The position numbers were made by a program, and so were the translations under genes. Shown here piece by piece: positions 53,208 through 61,607 of a stretch of DNA of 64,000 nucleotides. Each line of letters opens with the position of its first letter. Positions within the stretch are counted from its first letter, which is position 1. The stretch is taken from contig NZ_UFXX01000001.1 of assembly GCF_900447535.1 (NCBI RefSeq), forward strand, positions 1,860,001 to 1,924,000, written 5' to 3'. The stretch comes from Dermacoccus nishinomiyaensis. Its GTDB lineage: Bacteria; Actinomycetota; Actinomycetes; Actinomycetales; Dermatophilaceae. The notes under the pieces were generated by a model, which was given only the letters and a program-made list of their open reading frames with translations, searched no databases and had not been told where the DNA came from.

Positions 53208-53407
53208 GCTGAGTGCCTCCGACCAGGTGCTGGCCGGCCCTGACCCCGAGGTCACGGCCCGCTCTGTCCCTGGAGGTCTCGACGGCGATCCGGCGACGGC
53301 GTGACGCGTCTGACAGTGCGCCGAATGTGTCCTGCGCCTCCGTCGCGCCGGCGAAATCACGCCCGAGGGTGTAGCGGTTGTCGGTGCCTCGGTCTAGCCT
53401 CACGAGC

Positions 53408-53743
53408 ATGACTGACATGAATACGAATCAGCCCGACGAAACCCTCGGGGCGCCCGCTCCGGGTGCCCCGAACGGTCAGGCTCAGCAGGGCCAGGACATG
53501 CTCGGCGCGACGGAGCCGACGCAGGGTGGCCCGAACGATGCCTCCCCGCAGCGGGACCCCGACGAGTGGGCCACCGGCGACGAGCCGATGACCGAGGCGC
53601 AGAAGTCGTACCTCGACACGCTCGCCAAGGAGGCGGGCGAGACGCTGCCCGCCACGCTGACGAAGGCCGAGGCGAGCAAGCACATCGACCGCCTCCAGGG
53701 TTCGAACAACCGCGTCAACCAGCAGGGCACGCAGGGCAACTGA
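53408..53743 (+). CDS. DUF3072 protein
   Basis: A 111-residue protein: a disordered N-terminal half rich in Pro, Gly, Gln and Asn, and a C-terminal DUF3072 helix pair, PMTEAQKSYLDTLAKEAGET followed by LPATLTKAEASKHIDRLQ. The latter resembles SAP-like or DNA-binding helix-extension motifs. ATG 53408 is used; there is no strong ribosome site. It is one of three small hydrophilic genes in this part. The function is unknown. Confidence 0.8.
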   Translation: MTDMNTNQPDETLGAPAPGAPNGQAQQGQDMLGATEPTQGGPNDASPQRDPDEWATGDEPMTEAQKSYLDTLAKEAGETLPATLTKAEASKHIDRLQGSNNRVNQQGTQGN

Positions 53744-53781
53744 GGCAACTGCCAGACGCCACCGGTCGGCCTGGCGCGACA

Positions 53782-53797
53782 TGTTTCACGTGGAACA
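53782..53797. promoter_or_regulatory. parS-like ParB binding site with one core mismatch
   Basis: TGTTTCACGTGGAACA has one change in the 3' half of the palindrome. It lies between the DUF3072 gene and the photolyase gene. Binding may be weaker than at the other four sites. Confidence 0.7.
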
Positions 53798-53948
53798 TAT
53801 GGCGCCAGGTCGGGCGGAGGTGTGCTGCGACGAGCGGGCGGCGCACTGCGCGGTGACCACGGGTCATGCCCCCACCGGGGCTCGAGCGCGCACCGAATGA
53901 CGTGTCGATGATGCCCAGCGCGAATCGGCAGACCCCACAATGGCTTCC

Positions 53949-55340
53949 ATGACTTCTCTCGTCTGGTTCCGTGACGACCTGCGTACGTTCGACCATCCGG
54001 CGCTGCGTGCGGCGGTCGATCACGCCGTCACCTCCCAGGGCTCGCAGGAGTCGGATGACGGCGCGTCGTCCGAGCCCGCGGGCGTCGTCGCGCTCTTCGT
54101 CCTCGACGAGGAATCGGACGGCCTCCGCCCGCTCGGCGGTGCGGTGAAGTGGTGGCTGCATCACTCGCTCGTCGCCTTGCGCGCGAAGCTCGAGGCGCTC
54201 GGCATCCCGCTCGTCCTGCGACGCGGCGCCGCGCATGACGTCGTCCTCGATGTGGTCGAGACGTTCGACGTCGACTTCGTCGGCTGGAATCGCCGGTACG
54301 GCGGGCCGGAGCGCGCCGTCGACGCCGTGATCAAGGAGGCGCTCGCCGAGCGAGACGTCGAGGTGCACTCTTATGCGGCGAACCTGCTGTTCGAGCCGTG
54401 GACCATCACAACGGGTGGGGGCACCCCGTACCGCGTGTTCACGCCGTTCTGGAAGGCGTGCCTGAGCGAGCCCGAGCCGCGTGAGCCGCTCGACGCGCCG
54501 TCAGCGCTCACCCCGCCGTCCGCACTCGTCGAGCAGGCCGGCCAGGCGAGTGACGACCTCGACACCTGGGCGTTGCTGCCGACGAAACCCGACTGGTCGA
54601 CCGGCATCGCCAAGGCCTGGACGCCGGGCGAGGACGCCGCGCACGAGCTATTCGCCGACTTCCTCGACGACGCCGTCGTCCACTACGCCACCGAACGTGA
54701 CGAGCCGTCGAAGCCGGCGACGTCGCGCCTCTCGCCGCATCTGCGCTTCGGGGAGATCAGCCCGCAGACGATCTGGCATGCGGCGCGGCGCAGTGGCAAG
54801 GACGTCGAGACGTTCCTGTCGGAGGTCGGTTGGCGCGAGTTCGCGTGGCACACGCTCTACGAGAACCCTGACCTTCACGAGGTGAACCTCAATCGGAAGT
54901 TCGACGCGTTCCCGTGGCCGCCGCTCGACGAGGACGCGCTGCTCGCATGGGAGAAGGGCGAGACGGGCGTCCCGCTCGTCGACGCGGGCATGCGCGAGCT
55001 GTGGGAGACGGGCACGATGCACAATCGCGTGCGCATGGTCGTCGCGTCGTTCCTGACGAAGAACCTGCTCATCGACTGGCGCATCGGTGAGGAGTGGTTC
55101 TGGGACACGCTCGTCGACGCCGACGCCGCGAGCAACCCGTTCAACTGGCAGTGGGTCGCCGGGTGCGGCGCAGACGCCGCACCGTACTTCCGCGTCTTCA
55201 ACCCGGAGACGCAGCGCAAGAAGTTCGACCCCGACGAGCGCTACGTCCGCCGCTGGGGCGCTGACGACGGCCGCGAACCCATCGTCGACCTCGCCGAGAC
55301 GCGCAAGGCCGCACTCGCGGCATACGAGCAGACGAAGTGA
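53949..55340 (+). CDS. phrB: Deoxyribodipyrimidine photolyase (cryptochrome/photolyase family)
   Basis: This 463-residue class I photolyase has the N-terminal antenna-binding domain (TSLVWFRDDLRTFDHPALRAA) and the FAD domain with SRLSPHLRFGEISPQTIW, GWREFAWHTLYENPDL, TGVPLVDAGMRELWETGTMH followed by NRVRMVVASFLTKNLLIDWR, and ASNPFNWQWVAGCGADAAPY. The conserved Trp residues of the electron chain appear to be present. It repairs UV pyrimidine dimers with blue light. The Met at 53949 gives the usual N-terminus; ATG 53940 is the alternative. No ribosome site is visible, so it may be leaderless. Confidence 0.95.
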   Translation: MTSLVWFRDDLRTFDHPALRAAVDHAVTSQGSQESDDGASSEPAGVVALFVLDEESDGLRPLGGAVKWWLHHSLVALRAKLEALGIPLVLRRGAAHDVVLDVVETFDVDFVGWNRRYGGPERAVDAVIKEALAERDVEVHSYAANLLFEPWTITTGGGTPYRVFTPFWKACLSEPEPREPLDAPSALTPPSALVEQAGQASDDLDTWALLPTKPDWSTGIAKAWTPGEDAAHELFADFLDDAVVHYATERDEPSKPATSRLSPHLRFGEISPQTIWHAARRSGKDVETFLSEVGWREFAWHTLYENPDLHEVNLNRKFDAFPWPPLDEDALLAWEKGETGVPLVDAGMRELWETGTMHNRVRMVVASFLTKNLLIDWRIGEEWFWDTLVDADAASNPFNWQWVAGCGADAAPYFRVFNPETQRKKFDPDERYVRRWGADDGREPIVDLAETRKAALAAYEQTK

Positions 55341-55374
55341 CGTCTCACCTCAGCTAACCCTGACCGCTTGCGTG

Positions 55375-55427
55375 CAGATGCACCTGCGTGCAGATGCACC
55401 CGGGTGCACTTGCACGCAGGGGTTGGG
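55375..55427. repeat. GTGCA-rich short repeat/palindrome cluster
   Basis: CAGATGCACCTGCGTGCAG, then further GCGTGCAGATGCACC, GGGTGCAC and TTGCACGCAGG units, lie after the photolyase gene. The 19-mer CAGATGCACCTGCGTGCAG recurs exactly at 62178-62196. The units can pair with each other to form alternative hairpins. Confidence 0.6.
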
Positions 55428-55491
55428 TCGGATTCGACGTCATGCTGCTCGCCTTCATGGCGGTGACGGCGTGGCGCGCGTGGCAGCGGCG

Positions 55492-56187
55492 TCAGCTCGT
55501 CATCCTTGCGTCGGTCACGACGGGCATGCTGCTCGTCTGCGACGACGAGCTCTCACCCATCGCGTCGGCGAGTTCTGCCGCGCCGCGTCCGTCGAGCTCG
55601 GTGGCGATGCCGTCACGCGCGCCGAGACGGTCGGCGTCGCTGCGATGCGACGACACCTTGAACCGGGCCTCCATGCGCTGCACGGAAATGCGGATGCCGA
55701 CGATCTTCGTCAGCATGTCGTCCAGATAGTCGCGCGGTGCCTGCCCCATGCGCCACGGCTCGTCGCGCCCGCCCTCCATCGCACCCGTGAGCTTCGCGAC
55801 GACGCCGCGCACCCACCTCGGGTCGTCGTGCACCTCCAACTCTCCCCAGGCATGAGCGACGAGGTAGTTCCACGTCGGGACGACGCGGTGATGCTCGGCC
55901 TTGCTCGGATACCAGCTCGGCGAGACGTAGTGCTCGAGCGGCCCGAACGTCGCGAGCGTCAGCCCCTCGTGACGGCCGTTCTCCCACAACGGGTTCGCAC
56001 GCGCCACGTGCCCGATGAGCGCCTTGCCCGTCGGTGCGCCGTCATCGTCGACGAGCAGCAACGGCACCATGTCCGCCTGCGGCGTGACGCCGTCGTGCGT
56101 GATGAGCGTCGCGAGCGGATGTTTCGCAACGAACGCGGCGATCGTCTCGACGTCCGTGACGACGTCGTGCGGCGGGTTATAGGGCAT
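55492..56187 (-). CDS. PaiB-type FMN-binding regulator/flavoprotein
   Basis: A 231-residue protein of the FMN-binding negative regulator family. Conserved blocks are MPYNPPHDVV, HPLATLITHDG, LIGHVARANPLW, GPLEHYVSPSWYPSKAEHHR, VPTWNYLVAHAWGELEV, and KIVGIRISVQRMEARFKVSS. PaiB of Bacillus was linked to sporulation and protease repression, but many members may be flavin-split-barrel enzymes. ATG 56187 starts at the conserved MPYNPP; there is no ribosome site, so the message may be leaderless. It faces the photolyase gene. Confidence 0.88.
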   Translation of the reverse strand: MPYNPPHDVVTDVETIAAFVAKHPLATLITHDGVTPQADMVPLLLVDDDGAPTGKALIGHVARANPLWENGRHEGLTLATFGPLEHYVSPSWYPSKAEHHRVVPTWNYLVAHAWGELEVHDDPRWVRGVVAKLTGAMEGGRDEPWRMGQAPRDYLDDMLTKIVGIRISVQRMEARFKVSSHRSDADRLGARDGIATELDGRGAAELADAMGESSSSQTSSMPVVTDARMTS

Positions 56188-56339
56188 GCCATTCAGTCTG
56201 ACGCACCGCTCCGGCGGGCGCCCGCAGCGTCCTCGGCGAGCCGGGCATTCGCGACACGCGTTCAAGACGATCGACGGACGCGAGCGACGCGCGGCGGGTA
56301 CCTGTCGTTCAGCCCGTCAGTCCAGCCCCGCACATACGA

Positions 56340-56376
56340 AGCGGGCCGCCCCTCCACGTGGGAGGGGCGGCCCGCT
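56340..56376. terminator. Hairpin terminator after the symporter gene
   Basis: A 16-base perfect stem (56340-56355 with 56361-56376) and a 5-base loop. On the minus strand it follows the symporter stop by 24 bases. Confidence 0.85.
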
Positions 56377-56399
56377 CGGCATGCGACGAGGTGCGTAGC

Positions 56400-57887
56400 T
56401 CAGCTCTTGGTGAGCACCTCGTCGGCCTCCTCGTACGGAGCGTCCTCACGGACGCCGGCGGCCTTGAGCTGGTCGGCCTCGGCGTGCAGATCCTTGACGA
56501 CGCCCTGCGCCTCGTGGTCGTGCTCGACCGACGGGGCCGAACCCCACAGCGGTCGGCCGTTCGACTCGGGCAGGAAGTGCACCGAGACGAGGCCGATGAC
56601 GCCCGCGATGATGAGGATGTACGCGGGCCACATGAGGTTGCCGGTCGCGTCGACGAGAGCGCCCGTGTAGAGAGCCGTCGTGCCGCAGAACGCGGAGATG
56701 AAGATGTTGAACGCGATCGACAGCGCACCGGCGCGCACGGCCGTCGGGAACAGCGACGGCAGCGTCGACGGCATCGTGGCGCTGAAGCAGATGAGCGACA
56801 GACCCATGATGATGAGACCCGCGATGACGGAGCCCTCGGTGTTGCGCGTGATGAGCATCAGCGACGGGAACGCCAGCACGATCAGCATGACGGAGCCGAT
56901 GCGCACGATCGTCTTGCGCCCGATGCGGTCGGAGGCCAGACCGATGAGCGGGATGATCGCGAGGCAGACCGCCATGACGATGATCTGCGAGACGTTGTTC
57001 ATGTTGTCGCTGATGCCCTGGCCGCCCTTGTGGTCGGTGACCGTCGACAGGAAGCTCGGCATGTACGCCGTCAGCATGTAGTTCGTGACGTTCCACGCGA
57101 TGACGAGGCCGCCGCAGACGAGCATGGCGGGCCACATCTTGAACGTGTCCTTGAGCGAGACCTTGTTGTCCTTCTCGCGCTGCTCCGACTCGGCCTCGAG
57201 GGCCTCGAACGCCGGGGTGTCGCCGAGCTTCGAACGCAGATAGACGCCGATGAAGCCGAGCGGCAACGCGAGGAAGAACGGCAGGCGCCAACCCCACGAG
57301 TGCAGCTGATCGGTCGTGCACAGCGCCATGACGAGCGCCGACATGCCGGCACCGAGCAGGTAACCGGTGAACGTGCCGACCTCGAGGAGGCTGCCGAGGA
57401 AGCCGCGCTTCTTGTCGGGCGCGTACTCGGCGATGAACGTCATCGCGTTGCCGTATTCACCACCGGTCGAGAAGCCCTGCAGGACGCGGCACAGGAACAG
57501 CAGGACGCAGGCCCAGACGCCGGCGTGCGCGTAGTCCGGGATGAGGCCGATGGCGACGGTCGCGCTGGCCATCATGATCATCGTCATCGCGAGGACCTTG
57601 TTGCGACCGATGCGGTCGGACAGCGGGCCGAGGATGATGCCGCCGAGCGGGCGGAAGAGGAAGGCGACGGCCATGAGCGCGTACGTCATGAGCGTCGCGG
57701 CGGAGCCCTCGAGCGGCATGATGACGTCACCGATCGTGAGCGCCATGTAGCTGTAGACACCGAAGTCGTACCACTCGGTGATGTTGCCGATCGCGGCGGC
57801 GCCGATGGCGCGCTTGATGACGTCGGGGTGCGTCACCGTCACCTCGTCGACAGACCATCGTCGACGAACACTGTCCGGTCCGAACAT
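56400..57887 (-). CDS. MFS metabolite:H+ symporter (MHS family, ProP-like)
   Basis: A 495-residue transporter with 12 membrane segments. The first helix region AIGAAAIGNITEWYDFGVYSYM is characteristic of MHS carriers (ProP, KgtP, ShiA). Motif A is GPLSDRIGRNKVLAMT; FSTGGEYGNAMTFIAEYAP is also diagnostic. The second half repeats GLASDRIGRKTIVR. It imports an organic acid, betaine or proline with protons; which one is unclear. AAGGGG lies before ATG 57887. A long in-frame extension upstream is not coding. Confidence 0.92.
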   Translation of the reverse strand: MFGPDSVRRRWSVDEVTVTHPDVIKRAIGAAAIGNITEWYDFGVYSYMALTIGDVIMPLEGSAATLMTYALMAVAFLFRPLGGIILGPLSDRIGRNKVLAMTMIMMASATVAIGLIPDYAHAGVWACVLLFLCRVLQGFSTGGEYGNAMTFIAEYAPDKKRGFLGSLLEVGTFTGYLLGAGMSALVMALCTTDQLHSWGWRLPFFLALPLGFIGVYLRSKLGDTPAFEALEAESEQREKDNKVSLKDTFKMWPAMLVCGGLVIAWNVTNYMLTAYMPSFLSTVTDHKGGQGISDNMNNVSQIIVMAVCLAIIPLIGLASDRIGRKTIVRIGSVMLIVLAFPSLMLITRNTEGSVIAGLIIMGLSLICFSATMPSTLPSLFPTAVRAGALSIAFNIFISAFCGTTALYTGALVDATGNLMWPAYILIIAGVIGLVSVHFLPESNGRPLWGSAPSVEHDHEAQGVVKDLHAEADQLKAAGVREDAPYEEADEVLTKS

Positions 57888-58242
57888 GTGGTTTGCCCCT
57901 TTCACACGTGGGTCGGTTGTCTGACGTTTCTTCGCGAGGCTATGGGAGTTCTCGACCCGGCACCAAACAGCAATCTGGCTGCAAATCAAGCAGATTGACA
58001 AAAGATCGACTGTCGATTCGCCGCCGTCGCGGGTTGCGAAGGTGGGGTTTGGACGCCAGGTGACCACGTCGTGAGACGACGTAACGGCCTGTGCGCGTAG
58101 GGCGTTGAGGGGATGGCGAGGCTGGGAGCCGCTTCGGCGCAACCCCTCAAGAAGCTGAGGGCCCGAGGGGCGCTGCGCCGCCGCTGGCCGGCGGATCAGC
58201 CGGGACGATGATGTGTCGACCCTCACACGCCATCGGGTGCGT
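57888..58242. other. Intergenic region upstream of the symporter gene
   Basis: No gene is seen in these 355 bases. Around 57955-58020 the sequence is AT-richer (GCAAATCAAGCAGATTGACA) and on the minus strand should include the symporter promoter. The remainder follows the 3' end of the B12-domain gene, with no clear hairpin. Confidence 0.5.
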
Positions 58243-58926
58243 TCAGGCCGAGCGAGGTACCCGCGCCGGGTCGACGAGAGGCGCAGCGAGTCGGCCCGTC
58301 ACGATGTCGGCGGCCTCGCGCCAGTCGTCCCCGAGGGCGACGACGCCGGGCGCGCCCGCGAGGGTCGCGCCGGGGCCGGCGACGTAGACGGGTGTCGAAC
58401 GCGCCATGACCGTCAGCTCCGAACGGCGGGCCGCGAACGACGTCGCCTTCATCCCCGAGATGACGCACGCCCGCGCGCTGGTGGCGCGCACGGCGGCACT
58501 CGTCGCGGCCCACGGGGTGTTGGCGCCGAGCACGAGCGGCGCCCAGCCACGTTCGACGAGCATCGACGAGAACAGGTGGTTGGGCAGGTCGTGCAGTTCG
58601 CCGGGCGGGCACGTCAGGACGACGCGGGGGCGCGCGTCGCGCTCTGACTCGGTGCGAACCGCCTCGCCTCTGAACTCCGAGACGACGGAGCGGACGATGT
58701 TCGACGCGTGGTGCTCGTGCATGACGCTGAGTTTGCCGGCCGACCACATGACGCCGACGTGGTGCAGCGCGGGCACAAGGACGTCGGCGACGAGGGCATC
58801 GACGCCGTGTTCGTCGCGAGCACGAGCGAACTCGGCGCGCAGCGCATCCTCGTCGAGGGTGAGGACGGCGTCGAAGATGCGCCGGCCCACCTCGGCCGTG
58901 AGGATGTCGTTCGTCTGCAGATCCAT
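58243..58926 (-). CDS. Stand-alone CarH-like cobalamin-binding (light-sensor type) protein without DNA-binding domain
   Basis: A 227-residue protein with a four-helix B12 cap domain (about 1-95) and a Rossmann B12-binding domain (about 95-215). The cap has MWSAGKLSVMHEHHASNIVR, i.e. W-x9-EH, the signature that binds the upper face of adenosylcobalamin in CarH/LitR photoreceptors. The lower ligand region GELHDLPNHLF keeps the His of the E/DxHxxG motif but has Pro for Gly. CarH proteins have an N-terminal MerR helix-turn-helix; none is present here, so it must signal through a partner or sense B12 or light otherwise. The start is ATG 58926. Confidence 0.85.
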   Translation of the reverse strand: MDLQTNDILTAEVGRRIFDAVLTLDEDALRAEFARARDEHGVDALVADVLVPALHHVGVMWSAGKLSVMHEHHASNIVRSVVSEFRGEAVRTESERDARPRVVLTCPPGELHDLPNHLFSSMLVERGWAPLVLGANTPWAATSAAVRATSARACVISGMKATSFAARRSELTVMARSTPVYVAGPGATLAGAPGVVALGDDWREAADIVTGRLAAPLVDPARVPRSA

Positions 58927-58993
58927 CGTCAGATCAACATATCCCGCGGACCTGCCGGGGCGAGGTGTCATTCGTCCTGTGCGGCATGGTCTT

Positions 58994-59028
58994 TCGCTGT
59001 TCGCTGTTCGCTGTTCGCTGTTCGCTGT
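58994..59028. repeat. Tandem 7-base repeat, five copies of TCGCTGT
   Basis: Five perfect units lie between the divergent B12-domain gene and the alpha/beta-hydrolase gene, within the probable promoter zone of both. Copy number may vary by slippage. Confidence 0.92.
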
Positions 59029-59060
59029 TTGCCGGAGCCCCGGGTCTCTAGGCTCGTGGC

Positions 59061-59867
59061 ATGAACTTCGTCGAACACGGCTCCGGTACCCCCATCGTGC
59101 TGCTTCACGGCTTCGACGCCGACCACCGGCTCGTGCTGCCGTTGGAGTCGGCCTTCACCGCGGGTGCGGCGCGCGAGGACGTCGCGACGACGGGCTGGCG
59201 TCGTCTCTATCCCGATCTGCCGGGCTTCGGCAGCACCCCGATCGGTGACGCAGCGAGCACCGACGACGTCGTCGAGCGTGTGCTTGCGTTCGTCGACGAG
59301 CAGATCGGTGACGCATCGTTCGCCATCCTCGGTGACTCGTTCGGCGGGATGGTCGCCCGCGCTGTCGCGCACCGCCGTCGCGAGCAGGTGCTCGGGTTGG
59401 GCCTGCTCGCGGCGGTATTCGTCGCGGACTCCGATGCCCGTAAGACGCCGGAGCAGACGGTGCTGCGACGCGATGACGACGCCGTCGCCCAGGTCGGGGA
59501 CAAGGCCGACGACTACACGGCCGTCGCCGTGGTGCAGAGCGACGACACAGCCCGTCACTTCCTCGAGTTCGCCGCGCCCGGAGCCGAACTGGCTGACAAG
59601 GACGCGATGAAGAAGCTGACGGAGAACTACGAGCTGGGCGAGCAGCCCGAGGACGAGGCGCCCTTCGAGAAACCGACGCTCATCCTCACCGGCCGCCAGG
59701 ACCACCTCGTCGGCTTCGGCGACGCGCTGCGCCACCTCGAGCACTACCCGCGCGCCACGTTCGCGACGCTCGACGGCGCCGGCCACAACGTTCACTTCGA
59801 GCGCTCCGACCTCGTCAGCGCCCTCGTCGCCGACTGGCTCACCCGCATGCGCGACCTGCCCGCCTGA
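59061..59867 (+). CDS. Alpha/beta-hydrolase
   Basis: A 268-residue soluble hydrolase. It has IVLLHGFDADHR (oxyanion region), YPDLPGFGSTP, the nucleophile elbow ILGDSFGGMVA, the acid region ILTGRQDHLVG and the final GAGHNVHFER with the catalytic His. Family members include esterases and C-C hydrolases; the substrate is unknown. It is divergent from the cobalamin-domain gene, and the tandem 7-mer lies between them. ATG 59061 has no obvious ribosome site. Confidence 0.88.
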   Translation: MNFVEHGSGTPIVLLHGFDADHRLVLPLESAFTAGAAREDVATTGWRRLYPDLPGFGSTPIGDAASTDDVVERVLAFVDEQIGDASFAILGDSFGGMVARAVAHRRREQVLGLGLLAAVFVADSDARKTPEQTVLRRDDDAVAQVGDKADDYTAVAVVQSDDTARHFLEFAAPGAELADKDAMKKLTENYELGEQPEDEAPFEKPTLILTGRQDHLVGFGDALRHLEHYPRATFATLDGAGHNVHFERSDLVSALVADWLTRMRDLPA

Positions 59868-59932
59868 CGGGGTGTGACGGCGGGCTTGACGGGCGGCCCG
59901 ATGGCGTCGTCCGGGTGGCGTCGCTCCGCGCG

Positions 59933-60790
59933 TCAGACCGGGTGGCTGCGGTAGGCAGCCTCGGCTGACGGGTCGAGCGCTCCGCGACGGATGAGTTCGC
60001 GCAGAGCGAGCAGCGCGACGCCGTGCTGGTCGTACATGTGATGCATGACGAGCGCGAGGTGCTTGAGTGCCTCGTCGTCGACGGTCTCGGCGTCGTCGAG
60101 GCGGGCGAGATCGCGCACGTAGAGCATGTCGGCCTCGACGAGCTGACGTGCGTGCGCCTCGTCGGTCGGCGCGTCGCGACCAGCCCACTGCACCGGCGCG
60201 AGCGGCCAGGTCTTCGTCGCGACGAACGCCTGTGGCACGAATCCCTGCGCGCGCAGCTCGACGTCGACATCGGCGAACGTCGGCTGATCGACGTAGAGAC
60301 GGTGAAAGTTCACCTCGAGCTGGATGCTCGTCGCCGTGCGCAGGCGCTCGCGGCCGTTTCGGAAGATCATCAGCTCGGCGCCCTGCACGTCGATCTTGAG
60401 GTGGTCGAGCAACTCGATCTCGGTGATGTCGTCGAGGCGGGTCGTGTCGACGTCGACGCGGTCGACGACCTCGGCGAGCCGCGGGAAGTCGGTGAGCAGG
60501 TCGAGTTGCGGGGCGTCCGGTTCGAACAGGCTCGTGAATCCCGATTCGGCGCACACGTGCAGGGTGTGACGCTCGCCGTCACCGATGGCCGCAGGCAGGT
60601 AGCGCTCGTGCGGCCCGGCGGCGCGCTCGAGACGCGCGAGGGCGTCGGGTTGCGGCTCGAATCCGGTGACGCGGCACAGACCGTCGCGCAGCATCGGCAG
60701 ATAGGGCGGGGTGTCGACCAGGGGGTTCGCGCCGATGTCGACGACCTCGGTGAGGCGGCTCGGCTGCATTAGTTCCCGTAGAGCGGACAT
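59933..60790 (-). CDS. FkbM-family SAM-dependent methyltransferase
   Basis: A 285-residue methyltransferase. The SAM region has EVVDIGANPLVDTPPYLPML and CRVTGFEPQPDALARL, and later VDTTRLDDI, LLDHLKIDVQGAELMIFRNG, the diagnostic KIDVQGxE of FkbM. Members methylate sugars or other hydroxyls in surface glycans and natural products. AAGGAG lies 6 bases before ATG 60790. It stands alone, so the acceptor cannot be inferred. Confidence 0.88.
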   Translation of the reverse strand: MSALRELMQPSRLTEVVDIGANPLVDTPPYLPMLRDGLCRVTGFEPQPDALARLERAAGPHERYLPAAIGDGERHTLHVCAESGFTSLFEPDAPQLDLLTDFPRLAEVVDRVDVDTTRLDDITEIELLDHLKIDVQGAELMIFRNGRERLRTATSIQLEVNFHRLYVDQPTFADVDVELRAQGFVPQAFVATKTWPLAPVQWAGRDAPTDEAHARQLVEADMLYVRDLARLDDAETVDDEALKHLALVMHHMYDQHGVALLALRELIRRGALDPSAEAAYRSHPV

Positions 60791-60956
60791 CGATGCTCCT
60801 TCGCGACGGCATGACGGGTCGTCGCAGTCTTTCAGGTGCGCGCGGATCCTTCGTCCGTGGGCAGGGGGAAGGGCGACCCGGCCATGCACCGGACGGGTTG
60901 CGCCGGGGTCGATGCGCCCGTCTCCCCCAGAGGTGCCGGGCGTGGCATAGCGTGAG

Positions 60957-61562
60957 GTGGTGACGCAGACCTCCCGCTGGGACACCGGCTTTCCCGACCC
61001 CGAGCAACTGCGCGAGACGGCCCGTCAGGCGCGTCAGCTGCCGACCGAACCGATGAGCCGGGGCGTGCGCGTGATCGTCGGTGGGGCCGTGGCCGTCTGG
61101 CTCGTCACTGTTCTCGTCGTCTATTCGACCCTGCCCGAACGCGTCCCGACGCACTGGGACGGCTCGAAACCCGACGACTGGTCGAGCCGCGCCGGGGCGC
61201 TCGTCGCGTTCGTCGTCGGCCCGATCGCCATCGGCGCCGTGCTGCGCCTCGTGACGTCGCTCGTCCTGCGCTGGCCGCAAGGCATCAACGCGCCGAACAA
61301 GGAGTACTGGCTGCAGACGCCGCAACGGCTGCGACACTTCGAACGGCTGGTTCGCGAGGACCTCATGCTCATCGGTGCTCTGACGACGCTGCTGTTCGCC
61401 GCGATCAGCGTGATGACGGGTGTCGCCGCGCATCGTGAAGGCGGGGAGCTGCCCGGGGTGTTCTTCTCGGTCATCATGATCGCGTTCATGGCAGGCATTC
61501 TGGGCCTCGTCGTGCGGATGCTGCTCGGCAGGCGCTATCAGCCGTCGGACGAGGCGGTGTGA
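60957..61562 (+). CDS. DUF1648-domain membrane protein
   Basis: A 201-residue protein with four membrane helices. The first helix leads into YSTLPERVPTHWDGSKPDDW, the DUF1648 signature (LP..vp.H.d..G.pd.w). A helical cytosolic loop (LQTPQRLRHFERLVREDLM) precedes helices 3 and 4. Related SdpI proteins act in immunity to SdpC or with anti-sigma systems, but this family is mostly unstudied. GTG 60957 or GTG 60960 is the start. Confidence 0.82.
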   Translation: MVTQTSRWDTGFPDPEQLRETARQARQLPTEPMSRGVRVIVGGAVAVWLVTVLVVYSTLPERVPTHWDGSKPDDWSSRAGALVAFVVGPIAIGAVLRLVTSLVLRWPQGINAPNKEYWLQTPQRLRHFERLVREDLMLIGALTTLLFAAISVMTGVAAHREGGELPGVFFSVIMIAFMAGILGLVVRMLLGRRYQPSDEAV

Positions 61563-61607
61563 CCAGCAGTTGAGGACAGGCGGGGCTGCGTCGCGTCGAC
61601 GGGTGCG

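Noticed and set aside
56358-57998. A 546-codon open frame antisense to the MHS symporter gene
   Set aside because: Its translation is Arg/Asp/His-rich without any domain, and the opposite strand encodes a clear 12-helix transporter. Long antisense frames are usual in high-GC DNA.
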